From: JAKQDH01 sp029558835 | GTDB lineage: Bacteria; Planctomycetota; Phycisphaerae; UBA1845 | Assembly (NCBI GenBank): GCA_035356615.1 | Contig: DAOQSN010000020.1 | Span: forward strand, 1 to 64,000 | DNA length: 64,000 nucleotides | Direction of reading: 5' to 3' | Shown here: in pieces, positions 32,349 through 41,235 of the stretch | Position numbering within the stretch: position 1 is the stretch's first letter | Layout of the letters: every line of letters starts with the position of its first letter | Translations under genes and position numbers: made by a program | The notes under the pieces: model-generated | Told to the model about the DNA's origin: nothing | The model's database searches: none | Seen by the model: the letters and a program-made list of their open reading frames with translations, nothing else

Positions 32349-34868
32349 GTGACCGTCGCACGTATCCTGGCCATTGAACGCAGTAGCCGCGTCTGGCTCG
32401 CGCTGGTCGTGCTCGCGTGGGGCATTCAGGCGATTGTCACGCAATCGCTGCTCATCCGCGAAGCCCTCGTTGTTATGTTCGGCAGCGAGTTCGCGTGGGG
32501 AATTGTGTTGTTTGCCTGGTTATTGGGCGTGGCCGTGGGCGGCGCGTTCGGTGGCCTCGTCGGCCCGAGGCTGCGTCAGCCGGAACTCGGCCTCGTGGTA
32601 ACGTTGCTCTTGCTGAGTGCCGCCGCCTGCGCCCAGTTGTGGGTCTTCCGCGGGCTGAGGGGGTGGCTGGGCGTGGCACCGGGCGAGCTGGTCTCGCTGC
32701 CCATCACGGCCGCCACCGCCTTGGCATGTGTGGCCCCCGTGGGCGCCTTGGTCGGCTTCGCTTTCCCGCTGGCGTGCTGTGCCCGCGACGCACTACGCAC
32801 ACGTACGCCGCGGCGCCCCGCCTCGTCGGGTCACGCCGATACCTCGGTACCTGCCGCGGCCTCGCCCCACGCCGCCGCCTCCGACCTCGGTGCCGGCTTC
32901 TGGTCGCTGGGCAACGTGTACGCCTGGGAGTCGGCCGGCAGCCTGCTGGGCGGCGTGGCGTTCAGCTTCTGGGCGGTCGAGCGCTGGGCGCCGATCGAGA
33001 CCGCGCTGCTTTGCGCCGCGCTGACCACTGCCGCCTGTGCCGGCATGTTGACGGCCACGCGCCGGCACCCGTGGTCCGCGGCCGTCCTGGCGCCCACGGC
33101 CGGGGCGCTCCTGGGGCTCATGGTGCTGGCCGGTCCGATGCTGGATCGGCATTTGATCGCCCGCCGCTGGCGGGACCTGGCCGCCGGGTATGAGTTGTGT
33201 GCCACCGTCGAATCCAAGTATCAGAACCTGGCCATCGCCCGCCGTGCCGACCAATACACTCTGTATGAAGACGGCCACGTCGCCGCGGACTTCCCCGACC
33301 CGTATAGTTACGCACCGCTGGCCCATCTTTCTCTGTGCATGCATCCTTCGCCGCGGTACGTGCTCCTGCTGGGCGGCGGGGCCGAGGGCCTTCTGGCCGA
33401 GGTTCTGCGTCACCCGATCGAACACGTGGACTATGTAGAACCCGACCCGCGGAAGATCGCACTCCTGGAACCTTACCTGCCGGGGCGGGACCGGGCCGCC
33501 TTGCGCGACCCGCGCGTCATCGTGCACCACGGGGACGCCCGACACTACATCAAGACCCAGCACGGCCGGTTTGATCTGGTGCTCGCCTGTCTGCCGGAGC
33601 CGATCTCCGCGCGATGCGCGCGCTTCTTCACGCGGGAGTTCTACGGCGAGCTACGTAGCGCCCTGCGGGCGGAAGGGGTGTTCTGCACGACCGTGGCGGC
33701 CACGCCTACCAGCCTGTCGCCGGCCAGTGCCCGGTACGTTGCGGCCGTACGCGCGACGCTCCAGCCGCAGTTCCCGGAGATCATCGTGGGCTGGGACACG
33801 CCGGCAATGCTGCTGGCCGCCACCGCCGGGGGGTTGCTCTCCACCGATCCCGAGGTGCTCGCCCAGCGGTACGTGGAGCGTGGCGTGGAGTCGGACCTCT
33901 TCGACTCCGTCTGGTTCTCCGGGGCCACCGACTGGCTGCAACCCGACAAGGTCGCCCAACGCGCCCGTGAGTTGGACGCCGTGGCGGAGCCTGACATCAG
34001 CACCGATCTCCGCCCGCTCATCTACCTTGACCGGCTCATCCTCTGGGAACGCATGACCCGCGGTGAAGCGGCCGCCATCGTCGGCTACCTGCGCGGCCTG
34101 CGCTTGCGGACGCTAGTGGTCGGTACGGTTGTCCTGGTGGAGTCCGTGTTGCTGATTGGTTACCTGCGCCAGCGGTGGAGCCGGGGTGCGACGACTCAGC
34201 CGCGCGGGGCATGGCTGGCACGTCAAGCGGTCCTGCTCTCCGTAGCCGGCACCGGCCTCGTGACGATGGCGCTGAGCATCATCTGGCTTTTCGCCTTCCA
34301 GAATCTCTACGGCTACGTCTACCAGCGCATCGGCTTCATCATCGCGGTCTTCATGGGCGGCCTGGTCATCGGTTGCGCCGCTGCCCAGCGCCTGACGCGA
34401 ACGCGGAGTGCCTCCGCGCCCGACGCGCTGCGTCATGCGTGGCGGCGGCTGATCGCCGTGGACGTGCTGCTCGCCGCCCTGGCGCTGCTCGCCCCGTTGG
34501 CGCTGCCGTGGCTGGGGCGGCTGCCGGCGACGCCGGCCGCTCTGGTCTTCATTGAGGGGGTGGTTGTCGCGTTGGTCGTGGCGACCGGCGTTCTGGGAGG
34601 AGCGGCATTCGCCTTGGCGGGCGGCTTGCAGGTGGCCGCCACGCGCGGCGTCGGCGCCGCGGCCGGCAGCATCGTGGGCGCGGACCACGCCGGGGCCTGC
34701 ATAGGGGCGCTGCTCACCGGCCTGGTCCTGGTGCCGGTCTTCGGCACGGTGACGGCCGCTCTCTTCCTGGCGGGCCTCAAGCTCTGCTCGGCGATGCTCC
34801 TTGCCCTTGGGAGGAACGCGGCGCGCGTGACCTTCGCTGACCTGAGGGTGCCCCGTCGCCTCGCGTGA
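32349..34868 (+). CDS. membrane protein with internal spermidine-synthase-like domain
   Basis: 839 residues starting at GTG, with GGAG 10 nt upstream. The N-terminal 250 or so residues are membrane segments. A soluble Rossmann domain follows, with VLLLGGGAEGLLAEVL and VDYVEPDPRKI, the polyamine-synthase version of the SAM-binding motifs, and then five or six more membrane segments. Such fusions are widespread in Planctomycetota and Deltaproteobacteria; a true aminopropyltransferase activity has not been shown for most. The two Asp residues of classical SpeE active sites are not clear here. It starts 29 nt after the ABC permease and may be in that operon. Confidence 0.8.
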   Translation: MTVARILAIERSSRVWLALVVLAWGIQAIVTQSLLIREALVVMFGSEFAWGIVLFAWLLGVAVGGAFGGLVGPRLRQPELGLVVTLLLLSAAACAQLWVFRGLRGWLGVAPGELVSLPITAATALACVAPVGALVGFAFPLACCARDALRTRTPRRPASSGHADTSVPAAASPHAAASDLGAGFWSLGNVYAWESAGSLLGGVAFSFWAVERWAPIETALLCAALTTAACAGMLTATRRHPWSAAVLAPTAGALLGLMVLAGPMLDRHLIARRWRDLAAGYELCATVESKYQNLAIARRADQYTLYEDGHVAADFPDPYSYAPLAHLSLCMHPSPRYVLLLGGGAEGLLAEVLRHPIEHVDYVEPDPRKIALLEPYLPGRDRAALRDPRVIVHHGDARHYIKTQHGRFDLVLACLPEPISARCARFFTREFYGELRSALRAEGVFCTTVAATPTSLSPASARYVAAVRATLQPQFPEIIVGWDTPAMLLAATAGGLLSTDPEVLAQRYVERGVESDLFDSVWFSGATDWLQPDKVAQRARELDAVAEPDISTDLRPLIYLDRLILWERMTRGEAAAIVGYLRGLRLRTLVVGTVVLVESVLLIGYLRQRWSRGATTQPRGAWLARQAVLLSVAGTGLVTMALSIIWLFAFQNLYGYVYQRIGFIIAVFMGGLVIGCAAAQRLTRTRSASAPDALRHAWRRLIAVDVLLAALALLAPLALPWLGRLPATPAALVFIEGVVVALVVATGVLGGAAFALAGGLQVAATRGVGAAAGSIVGADHAGACIGALLTGLVLVPVFGTVTAALFLAGLKLCSAMLLALGRNAARVTFADLRVPRRLA

Positions 34869-34964
34869 CGCGCAGAAGTCCGTGCCGGGTCTTTCCCTGG
34901 TCGTTCAGGGCCGTCGCGTCCTGCGCTGCATGCGCGCGGGTTCCGCGGATTCAGGTGGGTTGTC

Positions 34965-35231
34965 CTACGGCGTCTCGTCGCGCTCGTCGCCGCGCTCCTG
35001 GCGGGCGCGGGCCTCGCGCAGAGTGGCCTCCGCGTCGAAGACCAGGTACTTCTGCAGGAGGCGCCAGTCGTCCAGCGCGTTACGCGCGCGCGCCAGGTCG
35101 GCGGAGGTGGCCGCCTGCCGCTGCAGCGTCTCCTCGACGAGGGCCATCAGCTCGGCCTGCTCGTCCGTGGGCAGCGTCCGGATGACCGCGACCAGTTCCT
35201 GTACCTGAGTGTTGAACTGCTCCAGCGTCAT
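34965..35231 (-). CDS. small conserved hypothetical protein
   Basis: An 88-residue, charged, mostly helical protein. It starts at ATG 35231, preceded by a G-rich ribosome site 4-9 nt upstream. The pattern LPTDEQAELMALVEETLQR and ARNALDDWRLLQKYLVFDAEA recurs in planctomycete hypothetical proteins as I remember them; no function is known. It sits between the two convergent spermidine-synthase-like genes and is read in the same direction as the second. Confidence 0.6.
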   Translation of the reverse strand: MTLEQFNTQVQELVAVIRTLPTDEQAELMALVEETLQRQAATSADLARARNALDDWRLLQKYLVFDAEATLREARARQERGDERDETP

Positions 35232-35482
35232 GCTTTCCCCCCTCGTGGCTGTCGTCCTAAGGTGCGACGCCCGGACACGCGGCGCGTGTCTGCTCAACTA
35301 TACGCAGTTCCGCCCGCTCGGGCGAGCGAAGCACGGGGGAGACTTGCAGTGAGGATAAGAGTGAGTCTGCCGGCCCGCGGCAGCGGAGCTTCTCGGAACG
35401 TCCACGTAGCGCAGGTGTCGGAGGCCCGCGCTTATCGCCCCGTTCAGTTGCAGGCCGCCACTGCCCGCCGCGACGGTGGACC

Positions 35483-37831
35483 TCAGTGCCAGCGCAGCAG
35501 GCTCAGCAGATTGGAGTACTGGTCGGTCCAGACGGGCAGGTGGGGTGGCACCGACGTGGGCCGCCACCGCCCCTCCTCGGCCAAGCCGCGCAGGCCCGCC
35601 GCGTCCCTGGCAAGCACGACCCATTCCGAAGCCGTTTTCCCCTCGGCTTTCTCGTCCGCATGGAGATGGGCATCGGTCCGATACCGACAGACCAGACCCG
35701 CCTCCTCGGCGAGCCCCGCCAGCACCGGCTTGAGGTCCAGGTAGCGATTGGACACATGAAACACCAGCAGCCCGCCCGGCTGCAGCTTCGCCAAGTACAG
35801 GCGCAGCGCCTCTCGCGTCAGCAGATGCGCGGGAATCGCGTCGGCGCTGAAGGCATCCAGGATGATCATCCCGTAACCCTGCTGCGGCGCATCCGCCAGC
35901 GCCAGCCGGCCGTCACCGAGTACGACTTCCCAGGCGCCGCGACATTGCTGGAGAAACGTGAAGCACTGCGGATCGCGCGCCAAGCGGACAACGGCCGGGT
36001 CGATCTCGTAGAACGTGAACTGCGCTCCCGGCGTGGCATAGGCGGCTATCGACCCGGTGCCTAGGCCGATGACGGCCACCCGCTGCGTCACGGGGGTGTC
36101 GGTGAACGCCCGGAACACATCTCCCAGCGGCCCGGTCCGATGGTAGTAGGTCAGTGGCTCCGCGCTGCGGGCCGGGTCCAGGCTCTGGCACCCGTGGATG
36201 ACACCGCCGTGCACCAGCGTTCGCAAGCCGCTCTGGGCATCCACGGTAATGCGCTTGACTCCGAAGAAGTCACGTTCGCTGTGCACCAGCGTGCCGTGCT
36301 GACGGCTCGTCACCTGAGCCCCCGCCGCCAGCACCACCGCGAGTGCCAGCGCGAAGCGCACCGGCCTGGACTTGAGCCCGAAGCACACCAGCGCCGGCAC
36401 CCCGAACGCCACCGCACGCCCCACCGCCCCCTCCAACTGCCCCCCCGCGTGCAAGCCCCAGATCAGCCCGGCCGCGGCGACCCCCAGCAGGCCCGCCACC
36501 AGCACGTCCCCCACGATTGCGTCCGCTTCCGAGCCCGAGCGGAAGCGACGGGCAGGTTCTCCGCCCCGGCGCCGCCACGGGGCCATCGCCAGACAGGCCA
36601 GCACCAACGCCAGCGGATACTCCACGATCGACGTGAACACCACCGGCGCGATCAGCGCGTTGAACAGCCCCCCGAGCACGCCCCCCATCGACATCCACAG
36701 ATAGAAGCCCGTCAGATGTGCTGGTGCCGGCCGACTCCCGGCCAGGCGCGTATGACACACCATCGCCGCCACGAAGAACACCAGCAGGTGCAACGGGATG
36801 ACCAGCCAAGCAATCCGCCCCAGCTCCTGAAACATGAAGGCCGCCAGCGGGAGCACCACAAACGGCAGCATGCCCGTCCACGTCCGCGCCGGTACCACGG
36901 CCCGCCGCGCGAACGCGAGCACAAACGTGAGCAGGTACAGCGCGAGCGGAATCACCCACAGCAGTGGTACCGTCGCCAGGTTCGTCGTGACGTGCGTGGT
37001 CACACCCAGCATCAGGCTCGACGGCACGAACGCCAGGAACAACCAAGCCAGGCGTAGGCGCAGGCTCGGTGCTGCCGTCGCGCCGTCCGCCACGGCCCCC
37101 GCCGTGTCGCCGCCGGTCTTCGCCGACTGCGCGCTGCTCAGCGCCGCCGCACGCCCAACCCGCTGCGCACAAAGCGTCATCAGCAGCACCAGCAGCGCGT
37201 ACCCGCACATCCACGCCCGGCTCTGCTGCCGGACCGTGAGCGCCGGCTCGACCACGAACGGATACGCCAGCAGCGCCAGCAGGCTACCCGCGTTGCTGGC
37301 AGCGTAGAGGAAGTAAGGGTCCCCGGCCGCGGCGTGTCCGGTGGACGCGAACCACTTCTGCACCAGCGGCGCGCTCGTCGAAACCACGGTAAAAGGCAAC
37401 CCCACCGCGACCACCAGTTGCCCCAGCAGCCACCACGAAGGAGACCCATCGGCCGGCGGCGCCGTCCCCGGCGACACGGCAATGGGCAACACCAGCAGCG
37501 GCAACAACAGCACCGCTAGATGCAGCCCCCCCTGCCCCCGGACGCCCACGCGCGTCGTCACGACGTGCGTGTAGCCGTACCCGGCCAGCAGCGCCGCCTG
37601 GAAGAACACCATGCACGTGTTCCATACCGCCGGCGTCCCGCCCAGCAACGGCAGCAGCATCTTGCCCACCATCGGCTGGACCGAAAACAGCAGCAGCGCG
37701 CTGACGAACACCGCGCCGGCGTACAGCGGCAACAACAGGGCCTCCGCCCACGCCGCGGTGCGGACCGGCGCCGCGGCACTCAGCGCTGCGGCCGCGCCGG
37801 GCTCCTGCCATGTTCCGGGTTGGTGAGCCAT
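35483..37831 (-). CDS. fused MFS-type membrane / spermidine-synthase-like protein
   Basis: 782 residues. The first 500 or so contain about 12 membrane segments, starting with the block FVSALLLFSVQPMVGKMLLPLLGG that marks fused MFS/spermidine synthases, and TTHVTTNLATVPLLWVIPLALYLL later. The C-terminal 230 residues are a spermidine-synthase-like Rossmann domain with VAVIGLGTGSIAAYA, FYEIDPAVVRLA and MIILDAFSADAIP. The start is ATG 37831, where the hydrophilic N-terminus begins. A short palindrome of family C (36528) encodes part of a cytoplasmic loop (RFRSGSEADA). It converges with the similar gene ending at 34868, but domain order differs between the two. Confidence 0.85.
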   Translation of the reverse strand: MAHQPGTWQEPGAAAALSAAAPVRTAAWAEALLLPLYAGAVFVSALLLFSVQPMVGKMLLPLLGGTPAVWNTCMVFFQAALLAGYGYTHVVTTRVGVRGQGGLHLAVLLLPLLVLPIAVSPGTAPPADGSPSWWLLGQLVVAVGLPFTVVSTSAPLVQKWFASTGHAAAGDPYFLYAASNAGSLLALLAYPFVVEPALTVRQQSRAWMCGYALLVLLMTLCAQRVGRAAALSSAQSAKTGGDTAGAVADGATAAPSLRLRLAWLFLAFVPSSLMLGVTTHVTTNLATVPLLWVIPLALYLLTFVLAFARRAVVPARTWTGMLPFVVLPLAAFMFQELGRIAWLVIPLHLLVFFVAAMVCHTRLAGSRPAPAHLTGFYLWMSMGGVLGGLFNALIAPVVFTSIVEYPLALVLACLAMAPWRRRGGEPARRFRSGSEADAIVGDVLVAGLLGVAAAGLIWGLHAGGQLEGAVGRAVAFGVPALVCFGLKSRPVRFALALAVVLAAGAQVTSRQHGTLVHSERDFFGVKRITVDAQSGLRTLVHGGVIHGCQSLDPARSAEPLTYYHRTGPLGDVFRAFTDTPVTQRVAVIGLGTGSIAAYATPGAQFTFYEIDPAVVRLARDPQCFTFLQQCRGAWEVVLGDGRLALADAPQQGYGMIILDAFSADAIPAHLLTREALRLYLAKLQPGGLLVFHVSNRYLDLKPVLAGLAEEAGLVCRYRTDAHLHADEKAEGKTASEWVVLARDAAGLRGLAEEGRWRPTSVPPHLPVWTDQYSNLLSLLRWH
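36525..36548. repeat. short palindrome family C inside a membrane-protein gene
   Basis: CGCTTCCGAGCCCGAGCGGA followed by AGCG; the flanks CGCTTCCG and CGGAAGCG complete a palindrome. It encodes RSGSEA within a loop of the fused spermidine-synthase-like protein. Confidence 0.65.
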
Positions 37832-37942
37832 GAGGAAGTCCCATAACGCGCCGGGCCGCGCCGTGCGGGGCGGGCCCCGGTGCCACTGGGAACTATCGGC
37901 AACCCAGGCAAGTCCCGTGGGTTGCCGCACTCAGAAGGGAAC

Positions 37943-38027
37943 TGCCGGAGGTGGGACTCGAACCCACACCCTGAGAACCAGGACGGGTTTTTGAAACCCG
38001 CGCGTCTGCCGATTCCGCCACTCCGGC
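37943..38027 (-). tRNA. tRNA-Leu (anticodon CAA)
   Basis: An 85-nt class II tRNA. The acceptor is GCCGGAG/CTCCGGC with discriminator A. The anticodon stem is CGGGT/ACCCG around TTCAAAA, giving CAA for the UUG codon. A long variable arm (CCTGGTTCTCAGG) and T arm GTGGG-TTCGAGT-CCCAC follow. CCA is not encoded. Confidence 0.95.
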
Positions 38028-38219
38028 CCCGCGACCGTACCCCGCACGCCCGGGGTGCTTCCCGGTCAGGCCCGCGCCCGTATTCTGGCCAACGGGCAAA
38101 CCGCCGTCAACGCTACGGGGGCCACCTCCACCGCGCGCACACGAGAGCACTCACCTGGCTTCTGCCCGGCACTTGATGCGCGCGACAGGCACTCAACCGC
38201 GGCTTGACGACCGGAAGAC

Positions 38220-38720
38220 TCAAGGTCGATGGAGGGACTGCTCACTCTGCAAGCGCTGCAGCTCGGTCTGCTGGGCGGACCAGCGGGCGGAAAACTCGGC
38301 GTCCGGCAACCATTTCACGTCCAGGCGTCGGTTGTGGAAGATCAACACCGCCCGGCCGTCGCGGGCGAGCCAGAGGCCCTGCGAGCCGCCGTAAGCCACG
38401 ATGACCGGTCCCTCACTCTGCCGCAGCCTGCTCGCCGCCTCCCGTTCCAGCCATTCCCAACGCCACACCGGCGTGCGCGTCGCCAGTTTCTCATTGGGCT
38501 CCAGGCGCAACGGCAGCAACCCGGATTCGTTGAAACGCTCCTGCTCGAGCATCCGTCGATAGCGTTCCGCGAATTGGAGCGCCGATCTCCGGCAGTGCTC
38601 ATCGCGCAGAACAACCGCCAGCACAACCAGCGCGATCACCCCTGCACCGAGGTGCACCAGCGTCCGAGCCAGACGCCTCTTGCGCGCGGCGGCTCGGGTC
38701 GGTTCCACTACGGCGGTCAT
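38220..38720 (-). CDS. single-span membrane-anchored hypothetical protein
   Basis: A 166-residue protein not recognised. A basic N-terminus (AAARKRRLARTL) precedes one membrane helix (GAGVIALVVLAVVL), then a polar domain of about 120 residues, outside by the positive-inside rule. I start at ATG 38720; GTG 38735 is an alternative. It is read in the same direction as the FHA gene upstream, with a gap of about 210 nt. Confidence 0.5.
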   Translation of the reverse strand: MTAVVEPTRAAARKRRLARTLVHLGAGVIALVVLAVVLRDEHCRRSALQFAERYRRMLEQERFNESGLLPLRLEPNEKLATRTPVWRWEWLEREAASRLRQSEGPVIVAYGGSQGLWLARDGRAVLIFHNRRLDVKWLPDAEFSARWSAQQTELQRLQSEQSLHRP

Positions 38721-38933
38721 CGATGACGGCCCCACCCCTTGACCTCGTGTTCTCTATCAAGCGGTAGGGTGCCGGGCACCCGTTCCCCGGCGCCCGCCGG
38801 CTCCGCTCCCCACCCGGGAACACCCGGCTTCCTGCCCCCGGCACGGGATCGGCTGCTACCGTGCGCTCGCCTTCCGGCCCCCCTGAGCGCATCCGACACC
38901 CACTCGCCGCCCGCCCCTCGCTGGATTACCAGG

Positions 38934-39416
38934 CTAATCCTCGTCTTCAGGATTGATCGCGGTCTGATCCGCACTGGAGGCCAACGCCTCCAGGGCCGCG
39001 ATCGGATCGACTTCATCCTCGGCACTGACCTGCCGCGAAGCGCTGACCCGTGGCCCCGCCGCACGCGCGTCGTCATGCGCCCGGAGCTTAGTCCGAATCT
39101 TGATCATCTCGTCGAAGGCCGGCTCCCCCCCGATTTGCACCGTAAACACCACCGGTCCCACCATCACCTGATCCCCGGGTTCGAGGTCCTCCTCCGTGAT
39201 GCGGCGGTTGTTCAGATACGTCCCGTTGGCCGCCCCCAAGTCCCGCAACGTCACCCCGTCGTTCTCGACGACGATCTCCGCATGCCGTCGAGACACCTCC
39301 GCCAACGGCACCCGGATGTCGCAGTCCTCCTTCCGACCAATGGTGGTCGCGCCGCGTCGGAGCGGAAATTCCCGGCGACTTCCGTCTTCCCGGAACATCA
39401 CAAGTTTCACGTCCAT
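38934..39416 (-). CDS. FHA-domain protein
   Basis: 160 residues. The FHA domain (about 20-95) has the conserved GRKEDCDIRV, SRRHAEIV and NGTYLNNRRI segments, so it should bind phosphothreonine peptides. The C-terminal 65 residues are acidic and probably flexible. FHA proteins usually act as readers for Ser/Thr kinases; no kinase is adjacent. The start is ATG 39416; a well-formed promoter lies 100 nt upstream. Confidence 0.85.
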   Translation of the reverse strand: MDVKLVMFREDGSRREFPLRRGATTIGRKEDCDIRVPLAEVSRRHAEIVVENDGVTLRDLGAANGTYLNNRRITEEDLEPGDQVMVGPVVFTVQIGGEPAFDEMIKIRTKLRAHDDARAAGPRVSASRQVSAEDEVDPIAALEALASSADQTAINPEDED

Positions 39417-39518
39417 GGTGGGAGATGCCTCGGTAGCCAACACCTCGGTCGCGCCCCTTCGCGTGCTTCAGGGGGCGGGCACACGCCGTATCGCAGGAGC
39501 GCACCCTACCCGCCACTC

Positions 39519-39547
39519 ACTATATCCGCACCCTCGGGAACGTTCAA
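39519..39547 (-). promoter_or_regulatory. sigma-70-type promoter of the FHA gene
   Basis: On the minus strand, TTGAAC (39547-39542), a 17-bp spacer and TATAGT (39524-39519). The leader is about 95 nt. The rest of 39417-40026 has no gene that I can support; an isolated TATAAT lies at 39706-39711 without a -35. Confidence 0.55.
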
Positions 39548-40026
39548 ACCGATTCGGTTCGATCTTGACACGCACACCGGATGCCCCGGTGTGCCGACGC
39601 TTCCCACAGCCTGCAAACCCGACCCCTCCGTTTGACACGTCGCCCCGGCGCCGGTTTCGACCGTCCCGGCAACTCTCCAACATAGCGCCCGCATGCAGCA
39701 CAAAATATAATTCTCACTTCATATTCGAGACGAATCGGGCCGAACCGGCAACACGCGAAGCCGTTCCGGCACCGCCCGGCTTCCCATGCCTGCGCGGGCA
39801 GGTGGTACCGCCCGGCACGCAGACTATGATCCATGCGCGGAGCGTGGGGACGCCTTCAACCGGGGAATAGAGTCCACCCCGGATGACGCGCGCCCGCGAC
39901 CGTCGGCGGTACGCACGGGCCATTAGCGCGCTGGCGAGCGACGGCCCGCGTTGTCCGCGCCGTCGTGGGGAGCGGGTCGTCACGTTCCGCGCGACAGGTC
40001 CCTGGACGCTGGAACGGGTCCGCGGC

Positions 40027-41235
40027 ATGAATGTCAAAGAGATCACGCGCTGGCTCCGAGAGGACGATGACGCCCGCTTGGACGAGCTCTGGCGGGAAGC
40101 GGACGACGTGCGCCGGCGGTCCGTTGGCGACGCGGTCCACTTGCGCGGGCTGATCGAGTTCTCCAACCACTGCGGGCGGCTCTGCCTGTACTGCGGTCTG
40201 CGGGTGGAGAACCGCGCCATCGACCGCTACCGCATGTCGGCGGACGAAGTCCTGGACTGCGCTCGGCAGGCCGTCGAGTTCGGCTACGGAACCGTGGTCC
40301 TCCAGTCCGGCGAGGACCTGGGCACGACGCGGGAGTGGCTGGTTGACGTGGTACGGCGGATGAAGGCGGAAACACCGCTGGCCGTCACACTGAGCGTCGG
40401 CGAACGCAGTCTGGATGATCTGCGGGCGTGGCGGGCGGCCGGGGCCGACCGCTACCTGCTGCGGTTTGAGACGTCGAACCGGACGTTGTTTGAGCGCATC
40501 CACCCGCCGCGCGACGGCCGGCCCTCCGATCGGCCGGCGATGCTGCGGCAATTGCGTGATCTCGGTTACGAAGTCGGTAGCGGCGTGATGATCGGGATTC
40601 CGGGGCAGACGTATGCTGACCTCGCCCGCGACCTGGAGTGGTTCGCCGAGCTGGACCTGGACATGATCGGCGTCGGCCCGTTCCTGCCGCACCCGGCCAC
40701 GCCGCTGGGCGCGGCCGCGGCGCCTGCGTCTGTCGTAGCGTCGGCCCCCGGTGGCCGACGGGGAACCTCCGCAGGGTCGTCGGCCACTGCGTCGCCCGCG
40801 GGGGGGCGACGCTACGGGCCCGTTGTTCCACCCACGTCGGAGGACCCGCCGCCTCCGGCAGCGACGTCCGGGCAGGTCCCCAACACGGAGTTGATGACGT
40901 ACAAGGTCATCGCGTTGGCCCGGCTGCTGTGCCCGCTGGCGAACATCCCCAGCACAACCGCCCTGGCCACCGTCAACCGCGCGGAAGGGCGGGAACTGGG
41001 CCTCCGCCGGGGCGCCAACGTCGTGATGCCCAACCTGACGCCGGCGGTCTACCGCCGCCAGTACGAGATTTATCCCGCGAAGGCGTGCATCAGCGAGGAG
41101 GCCGATGCCTGCCATCACTGTCTGACACAGCGGATCGCGGCCCTGGGGCGCAGCGTGGGTTCGGGTAGAGGAGACTCGCTCAACCGCCTGCGGTGCCCGG
41201 CTGGCGCGCGTATTGCTAGGGAGGCCACCCCGTGA
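40027..41235 (+). CDS. hydE: [FeFe]-hydrogenase maturase HydE (radical SAM), with repeat insertion
   Basis: A 402-residue radical SAM enzyme needed to build the dithiomethylamine bridge of the H-cluster. The 4Fe-4S site is Cys49, Cys53 and Cys56 in NHCGRLCLYCGLR; GEDLGTT, LRFETSNRTLFERIHP, GSGVMIGIPGQT and IGVGPFLPHPATPL follow the family order. Between HPATPL and NTELMTYKVIALARLLCP, where the family is normally continuous, lie about 45 extra residues. Codons 237-263 of these are exactly one 81-bp repeat element read in frame. Catalytic residues are untouched, so the enzyme may still work. The stop overlaps the hydG start by 4 nt. The start at ATG 40027 has only a weak ribosome site. Confidence 0.9.
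   Translation: MNVKEITRWLREDDDARLDELWREADDVRRRSVGDAVHLRGLIEFSNHCGRLCLYCGLRVENRAIDRYRMSADEVLDCARQAVEFGYGTVVLQSGEDLGTTREWLVDVVRRMKAETPLAVTLSVGERSLDDLRAWRAAGADRYLLRFETSNRTLFERIHPPRDGRPSDRPAMLRQLRDLGYEVGSGVMIGIPGQTYADLARDLEWFAELDLDMIGVGPFLPHPATPLGAAAAPASVVASAPGGRRGTSAGSSATASPAGGRRYGPVVPPTSEDPPPPAATSGQVPNTELMTYKVIALARLLCPLANIPSTTALATVNRAEGRELGLRRGANVVMPNLTPAVYRRQYEIYPAKACISEEADACHHCLTQRIAALGRSVGSGRGDSLNRLRCPAGARIAREATP
40735..40815 (+). repeat. 81-bp double-hairpin element B, copy 2, in frame within hydE
   Basis: Starts GTAGCGTCGGCC and ends GGGCGACGCTAC, with perfect 9-bp terminal inverted repeats (GTAGCGTCG/CGACGCTAC). The two arms fold as CGTCGGCC/GGCCGACG and CGTCGCCC/GGGCGACG. Its 81 nt equal 27 codons and translate without a stop as Ala/Ser/Gly/Arg-rich sequence. 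Confidence 0.92.

Noticed and set aside
30745..32361. 538-codon open frame on the minus strand
   Set aside because: A shadow of the ABC transporter genes, rich in Arg, His and Gln.
39706..39711. TATAAT near hydE considered as its promoter
   Set aside because: No acceptable -35 at 15-19 bp, and it is more than 300 nt from the start.
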